The notes under the pieces were generated by a model. That model made no database searches. It was not told the DNA's origin and saw only the letters and a program-made list of their open reading frames with translations. This document shows, piece after piece, positions 25,550-33,358 of a stretch of 35,807 nt of DNA. Numbering within the stretch: position 1 is the first letter of the stretch; every line of letters begins with the position of its first letter. Both the position numbers and the translations under genes were made by a program. The DNA is from an uncultured Bacteroidia bacterium (GTDB lineage Bacteria > Bacteroidota > Bacteroidia > J057 > CALLMJ01). The DNA is taken from assembly GCA_938006875.1 (NCBI GenBank), contig CALLMJ010000153.1, forward strand, positions 1-35,807, given 5' to 3'.

Positions 25550-25640
25550 GGATAAAATTTTTTTATCCCGTACCGATGGTCATTGAGTAGGCGTAGCCGT
25601 ACCAAAATGACTATGTTTCGAGAAAAAGCGGGCGTTTACT
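25550..25640. repeat. Hairpin plus diverged single copy of the palindromic repeat, opposite orientation
   Basis: GGATAAAA / TTTTATCC (25550-25557, 25561-25568) is an 8-bp stem with a 3-nt loop. The following bases (about 25569-25640), read on the minus strand, match the 18637-19124 unit: AACGCCCGCTTTTTCTCGAA, then TCATTTTGGTACGGCTACGC and CTACTCAATGACCAT. Only about half of the unit is present. It lies 40 bp upstream of the double-Ddl promoter. Confidence 0.75.
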
Positions 25641-25680
25641 AATCTTTTAGATATTTTTTTATTAAACCCAAAAAAGCCCG

Positions 25681-25688
25681 TAAATTTG
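25681..25688 (+). promoter_or_regulatory. -7 box (TAAATTTG) abutting the double-Ddl gene
   Basis: Exact TAnnTTTG, 4 nt before ATG 25693, with a T-run 20 nt upstream. The predicted transcription start (25692) is one base before the ATG, so a leaderless mRNA is predicted. Confidence 0.6.
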
Positions 25689-25692
25689 CAGA

Positions 25693-28338
25693 ATGAATTA
25701 TAAAATTCGTGTTGGAATTTTGATGGGGGGTTCTTCTCGTGAAAGAGAAATTTCTTTTGCCGGCGGTAGAACCGTTTATGATAACCTCAATCGGTCTATA
25801 TTTGAACCTGTTCCTATTTTTGTTGATAGCTTTGGAAATTTCTTTCTTTTAAACTGGCAATACCTCTATAAAGGTACCATTCGTGATTTTTTTCCACCCC
25901 ATCATTTGTATCCCAATTCTGATTTTCAATATTACCAAGAGCAAATACCTAACGCTCAAATTGTTGATTTTGAAGAAATTGGAAAATGGATTCCTTTCCA
26001 CGAACTAAAATACTTTATTGATTTTGCTTTTCTTACTTTGCATGGTTTAAAAGGGGAAGACGGTTCCATTCAAGGATTTTTAGAATGGTTAAATATTCCT
26101 TATTCGGGTACAGGAGTTTTGGGTTCTGCCATTGGAATTGATAAAGTGGTACAAAAAAAATTACAACAATCTATGGATTATAGGGTTTTGCCTTATATTC
26201 TATGGAACACCCAACAGCCTTTTCCGACTTTTGAAGTTCAAACTCAAATTGGATTTCCTTTTGTTTTGAAAAATCCTTTACAAGGTTCTAGCATTGGAAC
26301 GGTTGTTGTTCATTCTATTAATGATATTTCTGTTGCCATTCAAAAAGTGCTTCTGAATACAACAATCAAACTTAAAGAATGGAGAAGTTATACACAGGAA
26401 CAAAAAATCAAACTTTGCAATACTTGGAACGATTTAAAAAATTCGTTTCACTTTCCTTTGTTTGCTGAAAAACAAAAAGTTTATAGTCCTGATGAACTAC
26501 TTCAATTTTTAGATAATTATTCTGATGATTTTGTAGAAATTCAAGCATTAGATTCCCCTCAACAAATTCTCATTGAAAAATATATTGAAGGAACAGAATT
26601 TTCTGTAATTGTGATTCATGATGAAGAAGGAAACCCGATTGCTTTGCCACCAACAGAAATTCGTAAAAAAAACAATGTATTTGATTATGACAGTAAATAT
26701 TTACCCGGTAGAGCCAATAAAGTAACTCCAATAGATTTACCAATAGAAAAAATTTTGAAAATCACCTCAGAAGCAGAAAAATTAATGACGGATTTTCATT
26801 TTAATGTGTATGCACGAATTGATGGTTTTATTACTAATAAGGATACCATTTATTTTAATGACCCGAATACTACCAGCGGTATGTTGCCATCGTCTTTTTT
26901 CTTTCATCAAGCGGCAGAAATCGGTTTTAATCCTTCACAATTTTTGAGTTATATTATTTACATTTCTTTGATTACTCGTAAAAAAGAAGGTCGTTTTTAT
27001 GAATTAGATACTTATATTGAACGCTTAAAAAAAGGATTTTCTTATCAAACACAAGAGTTGAGTACTCAAGAACGTATCGCTGTGATTCTAGGGGGGTATT
27101 CTGCTGAAAGACATATATCCGTAGAAAGTGGACGAAATATTGTCGAAAAATTACAAGCCAGTGGCAAATATCAAGTAAATCCCTTATTTTTATTAAAATC
27201 CGAAAATTCTGTTTATGGTTTTGAATTGTATAGTATTCCTCCTCATTTGCTTTTTAAGGATAATGCTGATGATATTGCAATAGCCATTCAAAAGTATTTA
27301 CTCAATCCTACTCAACATCCTTATACGGAATACATACAAACAAGAATACAAAAATTACAAGATTTATTTCATTTGCAAAAAGTTGATATCCAATTATATC
27401 CCGTTGAGGAGCTAAAGAATCATTTTGATTCTGTTTTTATAGCGATTCATGGACGCCCTGGTGAAGATGGTCAGTTACAAAAAATTTTAGAATATCAAAA
27501 TATTCCTTATAACGGTTCTCAGCCCATTCCTGCTGAAATTGCTATGGATAAGTTTCAATGCAATGAATTATTACTTCAAAACGGTGTATTCGTTGCTAAT
27601 CATTTTTTGGTAAAAAAAGAAGATTTTGAAAAGAACTCCAACCAACTTATTGAGCAAATTGAACAGAAACTAGATTATCCCATGATAGCCAAGCCTAATG
27701 ATGAGGGTTGTTCTGCGGCAGTAAAAAAAATTACTAATCGTGAAAAATTATTAGCCTATTTAGAAGTTTCATTTTCTAAAAATTCTCATGTTCTTGAAAA
27801 ATATCGCGATTTACTTCAAATTTCACCTCTCGAGGAGTTCCCTCAAAAAGAAGAATGCTTGTTAGAAACCTTTATTGAAGAAAGTGATGAGTATAAGTTG
27901 ATGGAAATTACTGTGGGATTTTTGACCCATTGGAAAAATAACGAAATTTTTTACGAAGTTTTTTCTCCGTCAGAAACTATTAGGGCTAACGAAGTTTTAT
28001 CTCTGGAAGAGAAATTTTTAGCGGGGCAAGGAATGAATATTACACCAGCGAGGTTTTCCCAAAATTCAGAAGAAAACCAACGTATAGAAAATATTGTTAA
28101 GCAGGAAATTGAAAAAGCCGCAAAAATTATTGGACTAACAGGTTATGCAAGGATAGATGCTTTTGTTAAAATGTTTAAAAATAGCAAAGTAGAAGTTTGG
28201 GTTATTGAAGCCAATACATTACCCGGAATGACACCCTCAACTTGTATTTTTCATCAAGCCGCTATCAATGGTTATAATCCATTGCAATTCATAGAAAAAA
28301 TTTTAGAGTTTGGGAGAATGAGAGTTCAAATGATTTAA
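25693..28338 (+). CDS. Tandem fusion of two D-alanine--D-alanine ligase-like ATP-grasp units
   Basis: The 881-aa protein contains two Ddl-like units, about residues 1-450 and 458-881; single Ddl enzymes are about 300-370 aa. Unit 1 has GGSSREREIS (E17), TLHGLKGEDGSIQGFLEW, GSSIG (198-202), the omega loop FDYDSKYLPG (330-339), ARID (374-377) and NDPNTTSGMLPSS, with D390 where Ddl has the metal ligand Glu. Unit 2 has GGYSAERHIS (E472), AIHGRPGEDGQLQKILEY, EGCSAAV (671-677, GSSxG changed), no recognisable omega loop, YARID (818-822) and IEANTLPGMTPST, with E839 and N841 intact. Such proteins ligate D-Ala to D-Ala for peptidoglycan in the cytoplasm. Whether both units, one, or neither are active is unknown, and they may have split roles. 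The next gene, a permease, begins 6 bp downstream. Confidence 0.88.
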   Translation: MNYKIRVGILMGGSSREREISFAGGRTVYDNLNRSIFEPVPIFVDSFGNFFLLNWQYLYKGTIRDFFPPHHLYPNSDFQYYQEQIPNAQIVDFEEIGKWIPFHELKYFIDFAFLTLHGLKGEDGSIQGFLEWLNIPYSGTGVLGSAIGIDKVVQKKLQQSMDYRVLPYILWNTQQPFPTFEVQTQIGFPFVLKNPLQGSSIGTVVVHSINDISVAIQKVLLNTTIKLKEWRSYTQEQKIKLCNTWNDLKNSFHFPLFAEKQKVYSPDELLQFLDNYSDDFVEIQALDSPQQILIEKYIEGTEFSVIVIHDEEGNPIALPPTEIRKKNNVFDYDSKYLPGRANKVTPIDLPIEKILKITSEAEKLMTDFHFNVYARIDGFITNKDTIYFNDPNTTSGMLPSSFFFHQAAEIGFNPSQFLSYIIYISLITRKKEGRFYELDTYIERLKKGFSYQTQELSTQERIAVILGGYSAERHISVESGRNIVEKLQASGKYQVNPLFLLKSENSVYGFELYSIPPHLLFKDNADDIAIAIQKYLLNPTQHPYTEYIQTRIQKLQDLFHLQKVDIQLYPVEELKNHFDSVFIAIHGRPGEDGQLQKILEYQNIPYNGSQPIPAEIAMDKFQCNELLLQNGVFVANHFLVKKEDFEKNSNQLIEQIEQKLDYPMIAKPNDEGCSAAVKKITNREKLLAYLEVSFSKNSHVLEKYRDLLQISPLEEFPQKEECLLETFIEESDEYKLMEITVGFLTHWKNNEIFYEVFSPSETIRANEVLSLEEKFLAGQGMNITPARFSQNSEENQRIENIVKQEIEKAAKIIGLTGYARIDAFVKMFKNSKVEVWVIEANTLPGMTPSTCIFHQAAINGYNPLQFIEKILEFGRMRVQMI

Positions 28339-28344
28339 GAAGTT

Positions 28345-29580
28345 ATGAAATTACCTTTTTACATAGCCAAAAAATACCTTTTTTCCAAGAATTTACCTAA
28401 AGCCATTAATTTGATTTCTGGTATTGCTTCTATTGGTATCATGTTTGGCTGTATTGCACTAATTTTGGTCTTATCTGTTTTTAACGGTTTTTATGCTTTA
28501 ATTCATGATTTATTTCACCAATTTGACCCACACATCAAAGTTACTGCAATAAAAGGAAAATTCTTTCAACCTCCAGATTATTTTTCTGATTGGGTAAAAA
28601 ATGAAACTGAAATTCAAGATTTTGCATATACTTTGGAAGGTAAAGCCATGCTGAAATACTTTGATAAACAAACCGTTGTTATGGTAAAAGGTGTAGATCA
28701 TAAATTTTTGAAGGTTTCACAAGCCAATCAAATGGTGAAATATGGGGAATATCGTTTAAGAGGAAACCAAAATGAAAATTTAATAGTTCTCGGAATGGGT
28801 GTAGCTTATTATACCAATGCTAATCTAAAAGATGAACTCAATGCTATGCAACTTTATTCTATTTCCAATCAACATGATTTATTAACCGAAACAGAATCTG
28901 CGGTGATTATGCAAAATGTATTTCCTTCGGGAATTTTTAGTATCCAAAAAGATTATGATGATAAATTGGTAATTGTTCACAAAAATGTAGCAAAAAAATT
29001 ATTTGAAGTTGAAAATGAAATTTCCGCTATTGAAATTAAGTTAAAAAATTTGAATGATTTACAAAAAATTAAACAAAAATTACAAGAAAAATTAGGAAAA
29101 GATTTTAAGGTTCAAACATTTTATGAACAACATGAAACACTTTTCAAAGTAATGGAAAATGAAAAAAAGTTTAGTTACATCGTTTTAGCTTTGTTATTAC
29201 TGATAGCATCTATCAATATTGTAGGTTCTTTATCTTTGATTGTAGTACACAAAAAAAGAGACATTGGTGTAATGCTTACTATGGGTTTTCGTCCCAAACA
29301 AATTCAACAAATATTTTTATTAAATGGGTTGATTACAGGTTTTTTAGGATTAATTCCTGGAATTTTTTTGGGTAGTTTCATAGCTTGGTTACAAAGTGAA
29401 TACGGCTTTATTAAACTTCAAGGTGCAGAAAGTTTTATTATTGACCACTATCCCATGAAACTCCATTTAAATGATGTTTTGATTACAGCAATAACAGTTA
29501 TTTTCTGGGTTATTTTAGCATCATGGTATCCTGCCTATCAAGCTACAAAAACAACCGTTGTGGATAACTTAAAGTTGTAG
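28345..29580 (+). CDS. FtsX/LolC-LolE-like ABC transporter permease
   Basis: The 411-aa protein opens with YIAKKYLFSKNLPKAINLIS, the typical start of the LolC/E family, followed by a first helix (GIASIGIMFGCIALILVLSV). A large periplasmic domain spans about residues 45-270. Three C-terminal helices of the FtsX type follow (YIVLALLLLIASINIVGSLS; LLNGLITGFLGLIPGIFLGS; DVLITAITVIFWVILASWYP), with the conserved KKRDIGVMLTMGFRPKQI between the first two. In proteobacteria LolCDE releases outer-membrane lipoproteins. No LolD-like ATPase is in the window. It lies 6 bp after the double-Ddl gene and is likely co-transcribed. Its stop codon directly abuts the stop of the convergent glycosyltransferase. 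Confidence 0.9.
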   Translation: MKLPFYIAKKYLFSKNLPKAINLISGIASIGIMFGCIALILVLSVFNGFYALIHDLFHQFDPHIKVTAIKGKFFQPPDYFSDWVKNETEIQDFAYTLEGKAMLKYFDKQTVVMVKGVDHKFLKVSQANQMVKYGEYRLRGNQNENLIVLGMGVAYYTNANLKDELNAMQLYSISNQHDLLTETESAVIMQNVFPSGIFSIQKDYDDKLVIVHKNVAKKLFEVENEISAIEIKLKNLNDLQKIKQKLQEKLGKDFKVQTFYEQHETLFKVMENEKKFSYIVLALLLLIASINIVGSLSLIVVHKKRDIGVMLTMGFRPKQIQQIFLLNGLITGFLGLIPGIFLGSFIAWLQSEYGFIKLQGAESFIIDHYPMKLHLNDVLITAITVIFWVILASWYPAYQATKTTVVDNLKL

Positions 29581-30699
29581 TTAAAAATATAACAAGCTTT
29601 TTTGTATCACTTCTGTTGCTTTTTTCCATGAATAATTTTTTAGTCTTTCTTTGCCTTTTTCTATCATTAATTGAGAGAGGTTATTATTCGTCATGACTTT
29701 AAAAATTGCATTTTTTATTTCGTCAATATCGTAAGGATTTACTAGCAATGCTGCATCACCTGCAACTTCTGGCATAGAACTTACATTGGAAGTGATTACA
29801 GGAATATGGCTAGCAAAAGCTTCTAAAATAGGAATTCCAAATCCCTCAAACAAAGAAATATAACATAATACACTAGCAGAACCATAAATTTCTGACAGTT
29901 CATTATCGCTTATAGAACCTGTAAAATGAACTTCATTTTTAAATTCCATATCATGAAAAAAATTAAATATTTCATGAAAATTCCATGCTTTTCTTCCACA
30001 AATTAATAATTGTAAATGGGTTGGGTTTTCTTTTTTTAGTTTTTCAAAAGCCATTAAAAGTCTACCTAGATTTTTTCTGGGGTGGATAGAACCTACATAC
30101 AAAATATAAGGTTTTCCATTTGTATATTTTTGACGTACAATAATTTGATTATCAATATTTAAAGGTTTAAAAATTTCTGATACACCATTACAAGTAACTG
30201 AAATTTTTTTTTCAGCAATTTTGTAAGTTTTGATAATATCTTGTTTGGTGAATTCAGACACTGCCAGTAAATGTTTAGCTTTTTGAGCAAATTTAGGCAT
30301 ATATCTTTTGTAATACCAAGCACCTATTTTACTAACTCCCTCAGGAAAATGTTCAAAAGCTAAATCATGAAATACAGCAATTTGAGGAATTTCAGTGTTC
30401 AAAGATAAAAAACCATCAGGACTATAAAAACCATCAATTTTATCTTTTTTAAAATGATAGGGGAGTGCCCATTCTAACCAAAACCAATACAAAAAAGGAT
30501 GCCTTGCAGGCGGAGGAACAATTTTCGCTTTTACATTTGAGCTATCAATAAAACTTTCATGGAAGGGTCTATCAAAATAAAAAATAAATTCATCATTAGG
30601 CATCCATTTTACTAAGCGAGATAAAGTCTCGTGCATAAATCTGCCAATTCCTTCTAATTTTCCATATTGCAATAAACGGGTATTAACTCCTATTCGCAC
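29581..30699 (-). CDS. Glycosyltransferase family 4-like (GT-B fold)
   Basis: The 372-aa protein starts with GTG at 30699 (MRIGVNTRLLQYGKLEGIGR), which gives the normal GT4 N-terminus; no ATG is available before this motif. The C-terminal donor-binding half contains ILYVGSIHPRKNLGRLLMAF, VHFTGSISDNELSEIYGSAS and the E-x7-E motif (EGFGIPILEAFASHIPVITSN). It transfers a sugar from a nucleotide donor to a surface glycan or lipid precursor; the donor cannot be inferred. It is the last gene of the unit GT2 - NuoJ - GT4, starting 14 nt after the NuoJ stop, and ends back-to-back with the convergent permease gene with no base between the stop codons. Confidence 0.9.
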   Translation of the reverse strand: MRIGVNTRLLQYGKLEGIGRFMHETLSRLVKWMPNDEFIFYFDRPFHESFIDSSNVKAKIVPPPARHPFLYWFWLEWALPYHFKKDKIDGFYSPDGFLSLNTEIPQIAVFHDLAFEHFPEGVSKIGAWYYKRYMPKFAQKAKHLLAVSEFTKQDIIKTYKIAEKKISVTCNGVSEIFKPLNIDNQIIVRQKYTNGKPYILYVGSIHPRKNLGRLLMAFEKLKKENPTHLQLLICGRKAWNFHEIFNFFHDMEFKNEVHFTGSISDNELSEIYGSASVLCYISLFEGFGIPILEAFASHIPVITSNVSSMPEVAGDAALLVNPYDIDEIKNAIFKVMTNNNLSQLMIEKGKERLKNYSWKKATEVIQKSLLYF

Positions 30700-30712
30700 T
30701 TAATCAATGAAT

Positions 30713-31192
30713 TTATGATTTTCTAACTATAGAACTCGCTCCAATTAAAGCAATTAATAGTAAAATAGAAAGAAGTTCAAAAGCAATTAAGTGTTCAGTA
30801 AGCAACTGAAAACCTATCACTTTTAAATCTAAAAATTTTAAATTTTGAGGTAATTCATACCATTCCTTTGGAATTTCATGGATAATTATATAGCCTAAAA
30901 TAATAACAATCAAAAGAGTAGGAAAAATATTATACCATTCTGTTTTAGGAAAACTAAAGTTATAATTTTGAGTGAGCATAATACCGAAAAGTAAAACTAT
31001 TAAAATTCCACCGATGCCAATCATTACCTGAATTAAACCCAAATAATCTGAACCATTTAAAACAAAAAGACCCGCTGTACTAAAAAGTATTAAAAAAAAG
31101 GAAAAAGTTGCACGAACCAGATTTTTGATAAATATCAAAAATAAGCAACCCAATAAAATAAAAAAACCGAAAATTCCGAAAATGTAAATCAT
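30713..31192 (-). CDS. nuoJ: NADH-quinone oxidoreductase subunit J (orphan NuoJ)
   Basis: The 159-aa protein has five predicted membrane helices: MIYIFGIFGFFILLGCLFLI, NLVRATFSFFLILFSTAGLF, IQVMIGIGGILIVLLFGIML, IFPTLLIVIILGYIII and ELLSILLLIALIGASSIV. The NuoJ pattern is clear: an Asn-Pro-less helix 2 with the LNGSDYLGLIQVMIGIGGILIVLLFGIML segment, and the C-terminal HLIAFELLSILLLIALIGASSIVRK. In complex I it is part of the membrane proton-pumping arm. No other nuo gene occurs in the window, which is unusual, since nuoJ normally stands with nuoK and nuoI. It overlaps the upstream GT2 gene by 4 bp. Confidence 0.88.
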   Translation of the reverse strand: MIYIFGIFGFFILLGCLFLIFIKNLVRATFSFFLILFSTAGLFVLNGSDYLGLIQVMIGIGGILIVLLFGIMLTQNYNFSFPKTEWYNIFPTLLIVIILGYIIIHEIPKEWYELPQNLKFLDLKVIGFQLLTEHLIAFELLSILLLIALIGASSIVRKS

Positions 31193-31962
31193 AAATTTAC
31201 AGATAATCTTTTTCCGCTTTGGAAATCAAAAATTTTAGATTTATAAATTCCCCATTTTGCTAAACGAAAAAGTATAGATACTTTTAATACACCCAAACCA
31301 TAAATCATTGAACGCTTAAAATTGATAGAGGAAGCCTCTTTGAAATATTTTGTTGGGCAGGTTACTTCACCAATATCGTAATCTAAATATGCAATTTGAG
31401 CTAATATTTGGTTATCAAAAATAAAATCATCAGAATTTTCTTCTAAGGGGCATTTTAATAAAATTTCTTTAGAGAATGCTCTATAACCTGTATGGTACTC
31501 AGCCAATTTTTGGTTCATCAAAAGATTTTGGAAAAATGTTAAAAATCGATTGGCAATATATTTATAGAAAGGCATACCTCCTTTTAAGGCTCCTTTCCCT
31601 AAAATTCTTGAACCCAACATAACAGGAAATAAACCATTTGCAATGGGGTAAGCCATCGCTTCAATTAACAAAGGAGTGTATTGATAGTCAGGATGAACCA
31701 TAATCACAATGTCTGCACCCGATTTTAAAGCTTCTGCATAACAAGTTTTTTGATTCCCACCGTATCCACGATTTTTTTCATGACGTATTACTTTATGGAT
31801 ACCTAAAGATTTCGCTAATTCAGAAGTATTATCTTTGCTGTTATCATCAACCAAAATCACTTCGTCAACAATATCTATGGGGATTTCTGCATAAGTTTTT
31901 TCAAGAGTTTTTTCTGAATTGTAAGCTGGCATCACAACGATAACCTTTTTCCCTTTTATCAT
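31189..31962 (-). CDS. Glycosyltransferase family 2, polyprenyl-phosphate sugar transferase-like
   Basis: The 257-aa protein begins at ATG 31962 (MIKGKKVIVVMPAYNSEKTL). An earlier in-frame start (32022) is upstream of the predicted promoter and gives an atypical N-terminus, so I reject it. GT-A motifs are the N-terminal VVMPAYNSE, EVILVDDNSKDNT, IRHEKNRGYGGNQKTCYAEA and the metal-binding MVHPDYQYTPLLIE (DxD-like HPDYQ). The family includes dolichol- and undecaprenyl-phosphate mannose/glucose synthases. The enzyme is soluble or peripheral on the inner membrane. It is the first gene of a GT2 - NuoJ - GT4 unit. Confidence 0.9.
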   Translation of the reverse strand: MIKGKKVIVVMPAYNSEKTLEKTYAEIPIDIVDEVILVDDNSKDNTSELAKSLGIHKVIRHEKNRGYGGNQKTCYAEALKSGADIVIMVHPDYQYTPLLIEAMAYPIANGLFPVMLGSRILGKGALKGGMPFYKYIANRFLTFFQNLLMNQKLAEYHTGYRAFSKEILLKCPLEENSDDFIFDNQILAQIAYLDYDIGEVTCPTKYFKEASSINFKRSMIYGLGVLKVSILFRLAKWGIYKSKIFDFQSGKRLSVNL

Positions 31963-31967
31963 GATGG

Positions 31968-31975
31968 CAAAAATA
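31968..31975 (-). promoter_or_regulatory. -7 box (TATTTTTG) nearly abutting the GT2 gene
   Basis: Exact TAnnTTTG on the minus strand. The predicted start near 31964 leaves about 2 nt before ATG 31962; it supports this ATG over the one at 32022. Confidence 0.6.
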
Positions 31976-32050
31976 CATATTTTTTTATAAATGAAATTAC
32001 CAAATTCTCCCAGTGTTAACATAGGGAAAAAACAAAAATATATTTTAATC

Positions 32051-33316
32051 TTAATTTTTTTGTAATTGGATTCCTAACAAAAGTCTTCTTAAATTTTCTA
32101 AAGCAATTGCAATTACTCTATCAATAAAAATTTCTCGTGGATTATTCCCTAATTGATAAGTTTTTACAAATTCAAAATTTTGTGTTACTAACGCAATACA
32201 AACTGTTCCGACGGGTTTTTGTTCTGAACCTCCATCAGGACCCGCAATTCCTGTAGTAGAAATCGCTATATCTGATTGAAATAATTTGCGAATTTCTTTT
32301 GCCATTTCTAAAGCACAAGGCTCAGAAACCGCACCATGATTAGATAAAATTTTTTCAGAAACTTTTAATAGTTGGGTTTTTATTTGATTACTATAAGCAA
32401 CAATACCTCCTTTTAAAACCTGTGAAATTCCACTAATTTTTACTAAACTTCCAACCAAATTCCCACCCGTGCAAGATTCTGCAATTGCTAAAGTTTTATT
32501 CTTTTCCTTTAATAAACGGCTTACCACTTGTTCCAAAGTTTCTTGGTCATAAGAAATGATATAATCTTTTAAAAGATCTGCCATTTCTTGGCATTTAGTT
32601 TTGAAGAACTGAATAGCTTCTTGATTTTCATTATTAACGTTTAAATCTAAACGCATACGGAGTAATTTATAGCTTGGTAGGTAAGCAATAGAAATATAGT
32701 CGGGTAAAGAATTTTCAAAATCTGATAAAAGAGCTGTAGCTTGTGATTCTGTAATTCCTGTCAAATATAAATGAAAATGTTCTGTATGACGTTCGGATAA
32801 TTTTTTGAGTTTATCAAACACATAAGTTTCAAAAAGAGCTTTCATTTCATTAGGAACACCTGGAAAACAAAATAAGTATTTGTTATTGGGTAAAGGAATC
32901 ATCATTCCCGGAGAAGCACCAACCGGATTTACGAAACCTTCCGAACCTTCAACAATTAATGCCATTTTCAAAACCAATTCATTCACTTCACGATTACGCT
33001 TTTTATAAAACGAATGCAAATGTTCAACGGAGGGTTCATGATAAACTAAATTTTTATTGAGCCATTTAGCAATAGAGTTTTTGGTTATATCATCTTTTGT
33101 TAAACCAAGCCCGCCCGTAGTAATAATAATATCATTTTCTTCAAATGCTTTTTGTAAAGTACTGATAATCAGTTCAGGTGTATCTACAATAGAAGTTTTA
33201 CGATTGATATTTAGACCTGCTATTTGTAATTTTTCTCCTAACCAAGCACTGTTAGTATCAATCACTTGTCCTATAAGAACTTCTGTTCCTATGGTGATAA
33301 TTTCAACATTTTTCAT
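32051..33316 (-). CDS. cinA: CinA-like protein (NMN deamidase / competence-damage family)
   Basis: The 421-aa protein has the normal two-part CinA layout. The N-terminal COG1058 domain (about residues 1-170) carries ITIGTEVLIGQVIDTNSAW, ITTGGLGLTKDDITKNSIA and PGVPNEMKALFE, a molybdopterin-binding-like ADP-ribose pyrophosphatase fold. The C-terminal PncC amidase domain (about 255-415) has the AESCTGGNLVGSLVKISGIS serine motif, GGIVAYSNQIKTQLLKV and TTGIAGPDGGSEQKPVGTV. The enzyme recycles nicotinamide mononucleotide to nicotinate mononucleotide. It stands alone, with its own promoter. Confidence 0.95.
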   Translation of the reverse strand: MKNVEIITIGTEVLIGQVIDTNSAWLGEKLQIAGLNINRKTSIVDTPELIISTLQKAFEENDIIITTGGLGLTKDDITKNSIAKWLNKNLVYHEPSVEHLHSFYKKRNREVNELVLKMALIVEGSEGFVNPVGASPGMMIPLPNNKYLFCFPGVPNEMKALFETYVFDKLKKLSERHTEHFHLYLTGITESQATALLSDFENSLPDYISIAYLPSYKLLRMRLDLNVNNENQEAIQFFKTKCQEMADLLKDYIISYDQETLEQVVSRLLKEKNKTLAIAESCTGGNLVGSLVKISGISQVLKGGIVAYSNQIKTQLLKVSEKILSNHGAVSEPCALEMAKEIRKLFQSDIAISTTGIAGPDGGSEQKPVGTVCIALVTQNFEFVKTYQLGNNPREIFIDRVIAIALENLRRLLLGIQLQKN

Positions 33317-33333
33317 TGAAAAATAAAATTTTT

Positions 33334-33341
33334 CAAATTTA
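33334..33341 (-). promoter_or_regulatory. Bacteroidota -7 box (TAAATTTG) for cinA
   Basis: Exact TAnnTTTG on the minus strand; TTG at 33360-33362 is 18 nt upstream. The leader is about 14 nt. Confidence 0.65.
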
Positions 33342-33358
33342 GTAATAATTTTTTACTT

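Noticed and set aside
31189-32022. A longer GT2 reading from 32022
   Set aside because: The extra 20 residues precede the -7 box at 31968-31975 and are not family-like; ATG 31962 fits both criteria.
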